In this document: one piece after another, positions 15,723-24,740 of the stretch
Layout of the letters: each line of letters starts with the position of its first letter
Numbering within the stretch: position 1 is the stretch's first letter
Source: Deltaproteobacteria bacterium
GTDB lineage: Bacteria; Myxococcota_A; Polyangia; Polyangiales; Houyiibacteriaceae
Assembly (NCBI GenBank): GCA_019313915.1
Contig: JAFDAJ010000007.1
Location: 1-51,642 of the forward strand
Length of the DNA stretch: 51,642 nucleotides
Direction: 5' to 3'
Made by a program: the position numbers and the translations under genes
Notes under the pieces: generated by a model
What the model was told of the DNA's origin: nothing
The model's input: only the letters and a program-made list of their open reading frames with translations
Databases searched by the model: none

Positions 15723-18173
15723 ATGGTAGGGAAGCAAACCCAGAAGACAAAGCGCAAGCCGACCAAGCGCAAGGCAACCAAGCGCAAGCCGACCAAACGC
15801 AAGAGGCGGAAGCCGACACGCACGTCGATGCTGCCAAAGCTGATCGGCACGGCGCTGGTGGTGGGCGCGTTGGTCGTGCTGGGGACGTACGCGTACTTCA
15901 GCCGTGACCTTCCATCCGTCAGCGCCCTTCGCGACTACAAGCCCCAGCAGACCACGCGCGTATATGACCGTCACAAGAAGGTCATTGGGGAGATATTCTC
16001 CGAGCGCCGGACCGTGATTCCGATGTCGAAGGTCCCCCGGCATATGGTTCTCTCGGTGCTTGCCGCCGAAGATGCGGATTTCTACGAGCACGAAGGGCTC
16101 GACTACAACGGCATCCTTCGCGCCGTAGGGCGCGACATCGTCGCGGGGCGGGCGGCACAGGGCGGAAGCACCATCACACAGCAAGTGGTCAAGCTGATGC
16201 TCCTGACTCCGGAACGCACGCTGTCTCGAAAGGTTCGGGAGCTCATCTTGGCGCGACGGTTGGAGAACGAGCTCTCCAAGAACGAGATCCTGCACCTCTA
16301 CCTCAACCACGTGAACTTTGGCCGTGGGCGGTACGGGATCCAGGAAGCGGCGAGATACTACTTCGCGAAGGACGCAGGCGATCTCACCCTGGCCGAGTCG
16401 GCCATGTTGGCCGGTGTTCCACAGGCGCCGACGCGCCTTTCGCCGCGGCGCAATCCTGAAGCGGCCAAGCGTCGCCAGGCGTACGTGCTGTCGCAACTGC
16501 AAGCAAAGCGGGAGGTCTACTGGCCGGATTTGAGTGAAGCGGCGATCACCGCGGCGCGCAAAGAGAAGGTCGAACTGGCTCCGCTGCCCGAGGGTTCTGG
16601 CAAGGCTCCGGAGGTGCTGTCGATCGCGCGGCAGGCGCTGCGCGCGGCGGTGGGTGACGAGGCGCTGGGCGAAGGCGGCTACGAGGTCCACACCACGATC
16701 GACCTCTCGCTGCAAAAGCAAGCGCGGGAGGCACTGCAACGTGGCCTGCGCGCGGTCGACGAGCGGCAAGGGTACAAAGGGCCGTTTCGCCGGACGAGGC
16801 GCCGCGGCGCGCCGAAGGCCACCAAGTCGGCCACGTCACTGCGAATGGGCAGAACGTACATTGCGCGCGTAACTGGCGTCGACGACGAGAACGAAAGCAT
16901 CCGGATCGATGTCGCAGGTCATCCGGCCGTCCTTCCGATGCGCGACGCCGCCCGGTACAACCCGGACGGCCGACGGGCCTCGGCGTTCACCAAGAAGGGC
17001 GACCTCCTCCCGGTGTCGATCACGCAGATGGGCGGAGAAGAAGACCCCGCGGTCGCGCGAATGGAGCGAGGCCCCGAAGGCGCGGTCGTCGTCATCGAAC
17101 CCCGCTCGCGACACGTGCTGGCCCTGGTCGGAAGCTTTGCCGCGGTGAGCGGCTTCAATCGGGCGACGCAGGCGATTCGTCAGCCCGGCAGTGCTTTCAA
17201 GCCGCTGGTGTACGCGCGCGCGATTCAGTCGCGCCGGTTCACGGCGGCATCATTGGTCGTCGACGCGCCGGCGGTGTACGAGGAGTGGAAACCGCGGAAC
17301 TACGAGCAGTGGAACTACCAGGGCGCCGTTCGGCTCCGTCAGGCGCTGGCGCGCTCGATCAACATGGTTGCCATTCGAGTGGTGGAGGACATCGGGGTGC
17401 ACGATGTCGCGGAGTTTGCGCGACAGGATGGCATTGCCACCAAGCTCGCAGAAGACATGGCGCTTGCGCTTGGGGCGAGCGGCGTGAAGCCGATTGAGCT
17501 CACCAACGCCTATGCCACGTTTGCTGCGGGCGGACGCTGGGCGCCGACGCGGATCGTGAGCAAGATCGTCGCTCCCGACGGAACACGCGTACAACTCGCG
17601 CGCGGCGAGCCAGCTCGTGACGTGATGACGCCAAGCGAAGCGTACGTGATGACCAGCATGCTGCGAAGCGTGGTGACTGAGGGAACGGGCTCGCCCGCGC
17701 AGCGACTCGAGCGCGCGGTCGTTGGCAAGACCGGCACGAGCAACGAGGCTCGGGACGCATGGTTCGTGGGTTTCTCACCTTCGGTCGTCGCCGGGGTGTG
17801 GGTTGGCTTCGATGACTCGCGACCCCTCGGCAGGCGCGAGACCGGTACGAGGACCGCGCTTCCGATTTGGATCGACGTCATGGATGCCGCGGACACGACG
17901 CCTAAGGAAACCGACTTCGCAATGCCGAGTGGTGTGACGAGGGCTCTCGTCGACCCCGCGTCGGGGTTGCTGGCCTACGAGGGCCAAGAAGACGCCTTCG
18001 AAGAGGTCTTCCTCACGGGGACGGCCCCGGTCGAAGTCGCAAGGCCACCGGATGTCGCCGACCCGAACCTGTTCTTGATGGAGCAATACGAGGAAGAAGG
18101 CGGCAGCGAATCGACCGAGACCGCACCGCCCCCGCGTGAAGAACGCGTCCTCGGCGGCATGGCCCCGCCATGA
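15723..18173 (+). CDS. Class A penicillin-binding protein 1A
   Basis: 816 aa. Bifunctional peptidoglycan synthase of the cytoplasmic membrane. The cytoplasmic tail is a Lys/Arg repeat (KRKPTKRKATKRKPTKRKRR), followed by a TM helix (LIGTALVVGALVVLGTYAYF). The GT51 domain has E116 in AAEDADFYEHEG and GGSTITQQ. An OB-like insert with Arg/Ala-rich sequence precedes the transpeptidase domain, whose motifs are S490 in SAFK, S545 in SIN, and K669 in KTG. All catalytic residues are present. Its stop overlaps the start of a histidine kinase by ATGA, an unusual link between wall synthesis and signalling. Confidence 0.95.
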   Translation: MVGKQTQKTKRKPTKRKATKRKPTKRKRRKPTRTSMLPKLIGTALVVGALVVLGTYAYFSRDLPSVSALRDYKPQQTTRVYDRHKKVIGEIFSERRTVIPMSKVPRHMVLSVLAAEDADFYEHEGLDYNGILRAVGRDIVAGRAAQGGSTITQQVVKLMLLTPERTLSRKVRELILARRLENELSKNEILHLYLNHVNFGRGRYGIQEAARYYFAKDAGDLTLAESAMLAGVPQAPTRLSPRRNPEAAKRRQAYVLSQLQAKREVYWPDLSEAAITAARKEKVELAPLPEGSGKAPEVLSIARQALRAAVGDEALGEGGYEVHTTIDLSLQKQAREALQRGLRAVDERQGYKGPFRRTRRRGAPKATKSATSLRMGRTYIARVTGVDDENESIRIDVAGHPAVLPMRDAARYNPDGRRASAFTKKGDLLPVSITQMGGEEDPAVARMERGPEGAVVVIEPRSRHVLALVGSFAAVSGFNRATQAIRQPGSAFKPLVYARAIQSRRFTAASLVVDAPAVYEEWKPRNYEQWNYQGAVRLRQALARSINMVAIRVVEDIGVHDVAEFARQDGIATKLAEDMALALGASGVKPIELTNAYATFAAGGRWAPTRIVSKIVAPDGTRVQLARGEPARDVMTPSEAYVMTSMLRSVVTEGTGSPAQRLERAVVGKTGTSNEARDAWFVGFSPSVVAGVWVGFDDSRPLGRRETGTRTALPIWIDVMDAADTTPKETDFAMPSGVTRALVDPASGLLAYEGQEDAFEEVFLTGTAPVEVARPPDVADPNLFLMEQYEEEGGSESTETAPPPREERVLGGMAPP

Positions 18174-19765
18174 ACCGGTTTTCCACCCGGATCGTCGTCC
18201 TGTTCGCCCTGGTTGCAACGTTCCCCGTCGCGCTAACGGGCATCGTCTGGCTGGGTGTATCGCACTGGGGCGCCGGCACAGGGATCGCCGAAGCGGAGAT
18301 GGCCCGCACGCAACTGCGGGAGCTCGACGCTCAACGCAAAGCAGCGGTGAGCCGCCTTTGCCGCGACGACCTGGCGGTCGACACCCTGCTCGACGAACGC
18401 GCCAGGGAAAGGCCTTCGGAGCTCGACTACGACCGCCTGTTTCGTGGATCGATGCAGGCCGCGGGGCTTCAGGCATTGTGGGTGTTGGACTCGCTGAGCG
18501 GAGAGGTCATCGCCACGGGGCACCGCCACAAGGTTCTCGGGAACGAAGGCGCCCAGCTGACGCGCCAAGCGAGGAGCGCGGGGGACCGCGCCTACGTGGT
18601 GACGCTGGGCGACCAAGAACATCAGAGGTTCTTGGTGAGGTCTTGCTCGATTGCGCGCGGAGGAGCCCACGTAACCCTGATCGCGGGGCACCGGTTCTCG
18701 GACCTTCGCCGCCTGGATCCCCGGCAGCTGGTGATCACCGGCGAGGCCAGCAAGCGAGACGAAGTGGTGATGGAGCTGGTCGACGCGGAGGGCGTTCCTC
18801 GAGGCGCGGTGGTCTGGCGCCCGAGGTTCGATCGGCGCGGCCCGCCACTTCTCCTTTGGATCGCATGCGTCGCGGTTCTGGCGCTGGGACTCGCGCTGAT
18901 GTTCGGCGGCTACCTCAATCGATGGCTGCAGTCCTCGGTTGACGAGCTCACCGCAGCCGCAACGAGGGTCGGTCGCGGGGACTTCGACACGACGCTGCGC
19001 GACGGACCCCGTGGGGCGTTCCCCGCAACCGCGACGGCGTTCAATCGAATGACGCGCGACTTGAGGGACGCGAGAGAGCAGCTGCGGCAGACCGAGCGAA
19101 TCGCCGCGTGGCAAGACATCGCGAAGAGCCTGGCGCACGAGCTCAAGAACCCGCTGTCGCCAATTCGGCTTTCAATCGAAACGCTGCGCAAGGCGCGCGA
19201 GCGCTCGCACGATGATTTCGACACGCTGTTTGATGAGTCGACGAAGACGATTCTTCAAGAGGTGGAGCGCCTTCGGAATATTGTCGACGAGTTCAGTCGA
19301 TTTGCGCGCCTTCCCGCGCCGAAGCTCGAGACAACGGACCTCCGCGAAGTCGTTAAACAGACTGCGTCCCTGCACGCGAAGGGAGATGCACCGGTCACCG
19401 CCAACCTACCGGGAGAGCCGGTCGAAGCATTTGTCGACGCCGACCAGATCACCCAGGTGCTCCACAACCTAGTGCAAAACGCTCGCGACGCGGCGAGAGA
19501 GGCGCACCCCGCAGGCGGCGGCACGGTGGGGCTGGCCCTGCAGAAGAAGGCCGGCACGATAACCATCCGGGTGGAAGACAACGGGGCGGGCATCCCGGCC
19601 GACCAAGCCGAGGCGATCTTCGAACCGTACTACACTCGCAAAGAGGGCGGCACCGGGCTAGGCCTGGCAATCACGCAGCGGATCGTGACAGAACACGGCG
19701 GCCGCATCGACGTAGAGTCGCGGGCAGGGCGAACGGTGTTCACGGTCGTGCTCCCGCACGCCTAA
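18170..19765 (+). CDS. NtrY-like sensor histidine kinase
   Basis: 531 aa. An N-terminal TM helix (IVVLFALVATFPVALTGIVWL), an extracytoplasmic region of about 190 aa, a second TM helix (LLLWIACVAVLALGLALMFGGYL), HAMP, HisKA with the phospho-acceptor in LAHELKNPLSPIRLS, and a full HATPase_c domain (NLVQNARDA, DNGAGI, GGTGLGLAI). The LAHELKNPLSPI box and HAMP arrangement are typical of NtrY-type kinases. No response regulator is adjacent, so its partner is unknown. Its start overlaps the PBP1A stop, so it may sense envelope state. Confidence 0.9.
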   Translation: MNRFSTRIVVLFALVATFPVALTGIVWLGVSHWGAGTGIAEAEMARTQLRELDAQRKAAVSRLCRDDLAVDTLLDERARERPSELDYDRLFRGSMQAAGLQALWVLDSLSGEVIATGHRHKVLGNEGAQLTRQARSAGDRAYVVTLGDQEHQRFLVRSCSIARGGAHVTLIAGHRFSDLRRLDPRQLVITGEASKRDEVVMELVDAEGVPRGAVVWRPRFDRRGPPLLLWIACVAVLALGLALMFGGYLNRWLQSSVDELTAAATRVGRGDFDTTLRDGPRGAFPATATAFNRMTRDLRDAREQLRQTERIAAWQDIAKSLAHELKNPLSPIRLSIETLRKARERSHDDFDTLFDESTKTILQEVERLRNIVDEFSRFARLPAPKLETTDLREVVKQTASLHAKGDAPVTANLPGEPVEAFVDADQITQVLHNLVQNARDAAREAHPAGGGTVGLALQKKAGTITIRVEDNGAGIPADQAEAIFEPYYTRKEGGTGLGLAITQRIVTEHGGRIDVESRAGRTVFTVVLPHA

Positions 19766-19771
19766 CACCTT

Positions 19772-19783
19772 CACTGACACTGT
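19772..19783. repeat. Two CRCTGN hexamers between convergent stops
   Basis: CACTGA CACTGT lies between the histidine kinase stop (19763-19765) and the nnrS stop codon (reverse CTA at 19784). It is the shortest copy of the hexamer family in the window and ends exactly at the nnrS stop. Alone it would be unremarkable; position and orientation match the longer arrays. Confidence 0.6.
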
Positions 19784-20974
19784 CTAGACCGTGGGCAACG
19801 ACCCAGGTCTCTGCACCCGCCCCTGCATCAAGATCGGGACGTACCGCCACGCAAAACAAACGAACCCCAGGAACCACGCCAGGGCCGAGGCAGCTAACAG
19901 CGTCCGTGCTCCCGGTCCGATGGTCGCCGCCACCCGGCAAATGGCTGCAACCGTGATCAACACGTAGGCCGCGGTCAGCACAGGGTGACTCTCCAGCGGC
20001 CGACTCGTGTGGCCGAGGGCGGCGCGACCCGCGATTGCGACGATCATCGTGCTGATCGCGCCGCTCGTCAGAGCATGGATCCCTGCGGTTCGGGGAAGGA
20101 AACCTAGCTCGGCGAACGCCAGGAGGAGAAAGCCGAGGGGGAGCCACGAAAAGGCCACGTGCAGTACCCACACGAGAGGCTCGTCACCGGTGTGGATCCC
20201 TTGCCAACGGGTGAGGCGGATAAACAGTAGGATGCTGGTGATCAAGCCAACGACGGCAGTCCATCGCGACGGGGCCCCAAGCAAGTGTAGGATCGCGAAG
20301 GCAACCATCAGCCAGGTGGTGAGCAGATCGAAGCGATCAAACACGGGCGGAAGCGTCGCCGGCTCACGCTTCTTTTCGGCGAGTTGACGCTTTAGCCAGT
20401 TGCGAGTGAACCCGGGAATGACCCGGCCGCCAATCAAATTGATGAGCATGACGACGAGCCAAAGGCCTGCGAAGAGCGCAGTCATGCTCGAACTCGCATT
20501 GCGCGTCATCCCCAGGAAGAAAAACGCATTGGTCACCGGCAACAGGCCCAGAATCAAGAGCACCTTGTAGTTGCCCTGACTGCGCGCACCGATGACCTCT
20601 CGGCTCATCAGCACGAAGAGCAATAGGCCGTACCCGAGGTCCGCCGCGATCGCGGGTGGCAGCAGGCTGGAGAACGGCAAGGCGAAGAGGACCCGCGCGA
20701 CCACCCACAGAGCGCTGAGAATCACGAGTGGCAGCCCGGAAACCGGGGGGCGCTTCGTCCAGGTCGCTACGGCGGTCAGCGCAAAACCGCCAATGGCGGC
20801 CCCCGCGAACCCGAAAATCATCTCATGCGCGTGCCACCAAGTCGGTGTCCCGAGGGAAGTGGGCATTGGCAGATACCCAAGCCACGCCGCAGCCCAGAGG
20901 GGAACGACGAGGACCGCGTAGAGCGTGGCCAGCAGAAACAGAGGACGGAACGCGTAGGTGAAGAAGGCGGTCAT
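19784..20974 (-). CDS. nnrS: NnrS family heme-copper membrane protein
   Basis: 396 aa with about twelve hydrophobic segments. The N-terminus (FRPLFLLATLYAVLVVPLW) and HAHEMIFGFAGAAIGGFALTAV match NnrS, a multi-pass membrane protein that contains heme and copper and relieves nitric-oxide stress. GGRVIPGFTRNWL and HALTSGAISTMIVAIAGRAALGHTSRPL are also typical. It lies downstream of an NtrC-type regulator and a RegB-like kinase on the same strand, with a hexamer array in between, so NO or redox control by that pair is plausible. Confidence 0.9.
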   Translation of the reverse strand: MTAFFTYAFRPLFLLATLYAVLVVPLWAAAWLGYLPMPTSLGTPTWWHAHEMIFGFAGAAIGGFALTAVATWTKRPPVSGLPLVILSALWVVARVLFALPFSSLLPPAIAADLGYGLLLFVLMSREVIGARSQGNYKVLLILGLLPVTNAFFFLGMTRNASSSMTALFAGLWLVVMLINLIGGRVIPGFTRNWLKRQLAEKKREPATLPPVFDRFDLLTTWLMVAFAILHLLGAPSRWTAVVGLITSILLFIRLTRWQGIHTGDEPLVWVLHVAFSWLPLGFLLLAFAELGFLPRTAGIHALTSGAISTMIVAIAGRAALGHTSRPLESHPVLTAAYVLITVAAICRVAATIGPGARTLLAASALAWFLGFVCFAWRYVPILMQGRVQRPGSLPTV

Positions 20975-20988
20975 CGCGAACCGCCAAC

Positions 20989-21042
20989 CACTGGCACTGG
21001 CACTGGCACTGACACTGACACTGACACTGACACTGACACTGA
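20989..21042. repeat. (CACTGG)3(CACTGA)6 hexamer array
   Basis: Nine perfect hexamers, then a degenerate CACCGT. It occupies the gap between the nnrS start codon (20974, minus strand) and the response-regulator stop (21056). It would therefore be transcribed in the nnrS leader as repeats of CAGTGT. ORFs in the track that run through it (for example 20825-21226) are artefacts. Confidence 0.97.
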
Positions 21043-21055
21043 CACCGTCAGGGGG

Positions 21056-22393
21056 CTACTGCGCCTCGATCCCGTACCCCCGCAGCTTCCGTTGCAGCGT
21101 CCTCCGGTCGATTCCCAGCGCCGCGGCGGCTCGTGTGATGTTTCCATCCATTTCCCGCAGCACCGATTCGACATGGTCCCGTTCAACGTCAGCCAGGCTC
21201 GTTCGGCTGGACCGATCCGGCTCTGACGGGAGCGTGGAGTCACGCGCGTTTCCGAAAACGCTTGCCGCAACCATGCGACGGATCAGATCCGCTCCGAGGG
21301 TTTCAGAGATCGCAAACAACGAAGCCCGGCGGAGCACGTTGAGCAACTCTCGCACATTGCCCGGCCAGTCGTACTCCTGAAGCGCGGCCAATGCTTCGGA
21401 GTCGAGTGAGAGGTTGCTCTTTCCGAGGCGCGCGAGCAGGTGCACCGCGAGCGGCTCGATGTCTTCTGGACGCTCCCGCAGGGGTCGAATCAGCACAGGG
21501 AAAACCTGCAGACGAAAGTAGAGATCTTCTCGGAACCGGCCCGCCTGCGTTTCTGCCCATAGGTCGCGGTTGGTCGCCGCGACGATTCGCACGTCGACCT
21601 CGGTCTCACCGGATTCACCAACAGGGCGGATTGCCTTGGTCTCGATGGCGCGGAGCAGCTTGGCCTGGCTCTCGAGGGGGAGCTCGGCGAGCTCGTCGAT
21701 GAACAGTGTGCCTCCGTCTGCCTCGCGAAAGAGCCCTGCCCTGTTGTCCTGCGCTCCGGTAAACGCCCCACGCTTGTGTCCGAATAGCTCGCTCTCGAAC
21801 AGCTCACGCGGAACACAGGCCGCATTCATTGCGACGAACGGGCGTGCAGCGCGGTTGCTTTGCGCGTGAATCTGGCGCGCGACCACTTCTTTGCCCGTAC
21901 CCGTCTCGCCAAACACGAGGACCGTGTCGTCGGTTGGCGCGACCGCGCGGACGAACTCGTGCACCTCGTCGATGACCGGGCTCGCTCCGACCAGTGGAAT
22001 CGCTCGTGGAAACGACTCGGACTCGGTGCGACCCCGCTCGAGTAGCGCCTGGCGGAGCAAGGGCCTCAGCATGTCCGCATCGACTGGTTTCTCCAGAAAG
22101 GAAAAGGCGCCGAGCTGCATCGCCTCGACTGCTGCCTTCACGGTGCCGTGTCCCGTCAGCACGATGATGCTCGTCGGGATGGTCCCGCAACGTCGAAGCA
22201 CCTCCAGACCGTCGATGCCCTTCATCTTCAAGTCGAGGAGCGCGACATCCGGCGGCACGCCGTTGCTGAGCACCTCGACGGCTTCCTCTCCGCTGCTCGC
22301 CTCCGACACGGCGTAGCCACCGCGCCGCAACGCCTTCGCCATAGCGAAGCGAAAGGCCGCATCGTCGTCGATGATAAGGACGCTACCGTTCAT
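21056..22393 (-). CDS. NtrC-family sigma-54-dependent response regulator
   Basis: 445 aa. An N-terminal receiver domain (IIDDDAAFRFAMAKAL, phospho-Asp in VALLDLKM), a central AAA+ domain with Walker A GETGTGKE and the sigma-54 contact loop GAFTGA (GHKRGAFTGAQ), Walker B TLFIDELAEL, and a C-terminal Fis-type HTH (GNITRAAAALGIDRRTLQRKL). It activates sigma-54 promoters after phosphorylation. Its start overlaps the stop of the RegB-like kinase as ATGA, so that kinase is almost surely its partner. nnrS lies just downstream and is the obvious candidate target. Confidence 0.95.
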   Translation of the reverse strand: MNGSVLIIDDDAAFRFAMAKALRRGGYAVSEASSGEEAVEVLSNGVPPDVALLDLKMKGIDGLEVLRRCGTIPTSIIVLTGHGTVKAAVEAMQLGAFSFLEKPVDADMLRPLLRQALLERGRTESESFPRAIPLVGASPVIDEVHEFVRAVAPTDDTVLVFGETGTGKEVVARQIHAQSNRAARPFVAMNAACVPRELFESELFGHKRGAFTGAQDNRAGLFREADGGTLFIDELAELPLESQAKLLRAIETKAIRPVGESGETEVDVRIVAATNRDLWAETQAGRFREDLYFRLQVFPVLIRPLRERPEDIEPLAVHLLARLGKSNLSLDSEALAALQEYDWPGNVRELLNVLRRASLFAISETLGADLIRRMVAASVFGNARDSTLPSEPDRSSRTSLADVERDHVESVLREMDGNITRAAAALGIDRRTLQRKLRGYGIEAQ

Positions 22394-24129
22394 GGCCAGG
22401 GCGCACGGTGATGCACCGTAGGCCCTTTTGCAAGCGACTCCGTCCCGGTGGGCAGCCGCACGCGCGCACGAGCGCCACCTTGATCCCGATTCTCGATGGT
22501 GAGCTCGCCGCCCATCGTCTGGACCAGCATGTACGAGGCGTACAAACCGAGGCCTGTGCCCTCGCCAGGCGGCTTGGTCGTCGCGAATGGCTCGAAGAGG
22601 CGTGCTTCGATGTCTGGATGGATCCCGCCGCCCTCGTCCTCGACGACGATCTCGACCATGGAGACGCGTCGGCTCGCCGAGAGCCAGACGCGTTTGCCGC
22701 CCGCTTCGCGGTTCGCGTCTAGAGAGTTCTGCAGCAGGTTTACGAGCACTTGCAGCAGTCGATCCGGATCGGCGACCACGACCAGGTCCCCAACCGAGTC
22801 GCTGATCTCGAGCTCCGGACCGCCTTCGCGCTTGCCGGCAAACACGAGCGCGCGAGCCCGCTCGACGATGGGGAGCAGCGGAGCCGACGAGTTCAGCCTG
22901 AGACGCGGAAGAGTCCCGCCGATCAGCAGCGAGTGGGTGATACGGCCAAGACGCCCGGTCTCATCGCGGATGAGTGCGGCGGACTCGGCAAGATCGGACT
23001 GCAGCGCTTCATCGCCGCCAAGCGACCGGATCGCCTCTCGCATGTCGGCGGCTAACGTTCGAATCGTGGCCAACGGCGTATTGAGCTCGTGGGCGACCCC
23101 CTGCGCGACGCGCCCGAGGCTCGCCAATCGCTCTGCGTGAAGCAGCCGGCGTTCTGCGAGGAGTGTTTGAGTACGGTCGACGTACAGGTTCATGACGCGC
23201 GGCGGCTCGTTGCCGCGCGAAGCCAACGGAAAGGACAGCATTTCGTAGCATCGGTCGCCGACCGTGAACCGGCATCGACCTTCGACACCGTCGTCTCGGG
23301 CACGCCAGACGGGACACAGACCAGCGGGCTGGGTCTCACAACCGCGGCGCGCGAAGGGGCACTCCCATGTGTCATCGACATTGGGGCTGGGCGCGAGCTC
23401 ATCGGCCAAACGGTTGCGCCATTCGATACGGCCGTCGGCAGACACGACCTCCAGGCCGGCTTCAAGCTCGTCGAGCGTGTTGGAGATCACTTGGTACTCG
23501 AGCTCCGCTTGGTCGCGCGCCGTCGCCAACGCCTGCTCCCGGTCTCGCAGTTCACGGACGGCATGAAGCACGACGTACGCCACAGCCGCCACGGTCGTCG
23601 TGAACGCCGCAACGTTGCCGACCGTGTCCCACGGCGGAGCTGGATCCCAGACACCGATCTGCAGCCAAGGCACCCACTCGGTCAGAGCAAGGAAGCCCGC
23701 GGCGGCTAGCGCAGCAGCCGTCGCAACGAGGGTGGCTCCGGGGCCTCCCAAGATTCCGATCAGCGCGAGGTGAAAAACGTAGAACCCAATGAACGGTGAT
23801 GAGATACCTCCGGCGGCCCACAACACCACGGTGAGCAGGACGAGGTCGACGAGCGCCTGGGAGACCGCGGCTCTCTTACCAGTCCCGAGGCCGGAGGCTC
23901 GTCGCAGAAGGAAGTAGTTGTAGACGCTGCCCACGGCGACGACGAGCAACAACACCCGCCATGCCACGCCGGGGAAGTAGCCCGCCAAGACCAACCCTGT
24001 CGCCGCCAGGACGCCCGCCATGGCGACCCATCGCAGCGTGATCAACCATCGGATACGGTCGGCGCCGAAATCGTCTCGTTCGCGGGAATCGGCAAAAATG
24101 CTCAAGCGACTGGGTTCCTCGGCCATCAT
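22390..24129 (-). CDS. RegB/PrrB-like membrane sensor histidine kinase with Cys-rich PAS-like region
   Basis: 579 aa from one of two adjacent ATGs (24129/24126). About six TM helices include the segment AAGGISSPF, close to the GGxxNPF quinone-site motif of RegB. A PAS-like linker follows with five Cys in 38 residues (C257, C264, C272, C286, C294). The H-box QGVAHELNTPLATIRTL (H347) matches the RegB type HELGTPLATI. The HATPase_c domain is complete (LLQNSLDA, GTGLGLYAS). Family knowledge suggests redox or quinone sensing; the Cys cluster could bind metal or an iron-sulfur centre. It is paired with an NtrC-type regulator rather than a short RegA. Confidence 0.88.
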   Translation of the reverse strand: MMAEEPSRLSIFADSRERDDFGADRIRWLITLRWVAMAGVLAATGLVLAGYFPGVAWRVLLLVVAVGSVYNYFLLRRASGLGTGKRAAVSQALVDLVLLTVVLWAAGGISSPFIGFYVFHLALIGILGGPGATLVATAAALAAAGFLALTEWVPWLQIGVWDPAPPWDTVGNVAAFTTTVAAVAYVVLHAVRELRDREQALATARDQAELEYQVISNTLDELEAGLEVVSADGRIEWRNRLADELAPSPNVDDTWECPFARRGCETQPAGLCPVWRARDDGVEGRCRFTVGDRCYEMLSFPLASRGNEPPRVMNLYVDRTQTLLAERRLLHAERLASLGRVAQGVAHELNTPLATIRTLAADMREAIRSLGGDEALQSDLAESAALIRDETGRLGRITHSLLIGGTLPRLRLNSSAPLLPIVERARALVFAGKREGGPELEISDSVGDLVVVADPDRLLQVLVNLLQNSLDANREAGGKRVWLSASRRVSMVEIVVEDEGGGIHPDIEARLFEPFATTKPPGEGTGLGLYASYMLVQTMGGELTIENRDQGGARARVRLPTGTESLAKGPTVHHRAPWP

Positions 24130-24191
24130 GGTTTCCTGGGTTTTGGGGTCGATCGCACCCGCTGGCCAGAGTACAACGAGGCCACCCGCCG

Positions 24192-24740
24192 ATGGCAGAC
24201 GAATCAAAAGAAAGAAAGGTGATCATTGCTCTCCTTCTGACATCGACGCTGCTGACGATGCTCGGCATCGCGGGGGTCCTCAGGGGCGCCTACGACCTGT
24301 CCTTGGCTCCCCTTCCCGAAGACATTCGCGAGTTGTACGAGCCGGAGGCCGAAGTGACCGACGCGGAGGTTCAGCTTTTCGAGGCTCAAGTGTCCAACCC
24401 CTATCGGCGACCCATGGCCGCTGCCAATGTGGTGGTTTCGGCGTTGGTGCTCATCGGTAGCTTCATGTTGAGCTGGCGCCGAAAGCTCGCGCTGTGGTGG
24501 ATCAAGCAGGCGGTGGCGGCCAAGTTGATTTGGATCACCGCCTATACCGTCTCGCTCGTCTCTCACGTCAAGTTGACGTTTGCGCCGTTGCCGCTCGAAC
24601 ATCCAGGCGGAGCGCTCCCCGAGGTCATCGGCGGCGTGATCCTCGTGAGCACGTTCAGCGGCGCGCTGCATGTCGCGGCCGCTTACCGAGCCACGCGACC
24701 CGACATCGGCCAGTTCATCGAATCCAACGCTAAAAGTTGA
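24192..24740 (+). CDS. Hypothetical membrane protein
   Basis: 182 aa, with about four hydrophobic segments: IIALLLTSTLLTMLGIAGVL, ANVVVSALVLIGSFMLSW, AKLIWITAYTVSLV and VIGGVILVSTFSGALHVAAAY. An acidic extramembrane stretch (LPEDIRELYEPEAEVTDAEVQLFEAQ) follows the first helix. No family recognised. It is divergent from the RegB-like kinase, with 62 nt between starts. It overlaps the 3' end of the DprE2-like gene by 11 nt in a convergent arrangement. Confidence 0.75.
   Translation: MADESKERKVIIALLLTSTLLTMLGIAGVLRGAYDLSLAPLPEDIRELYEPEAEVTDAEVQLFEAQVSNPYRRPMAAANVVVSALVLIGSFMLSWRRKLALWWIKQAVAAKLIWITAYTVSLVSHVKLTFAPLPLEHPGGALPEVIGGVILVSTFSGALHVAAAYRATRPDIGQFIESNAKS

Noticed and set aside
20825-21380. 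ORFs encoding (TD)n or (LT)n repeat proteins
   Set aside because: They arise only from reading through the hexamer array at 20989-21042 and overlap nnrS and the response-regulator gene.
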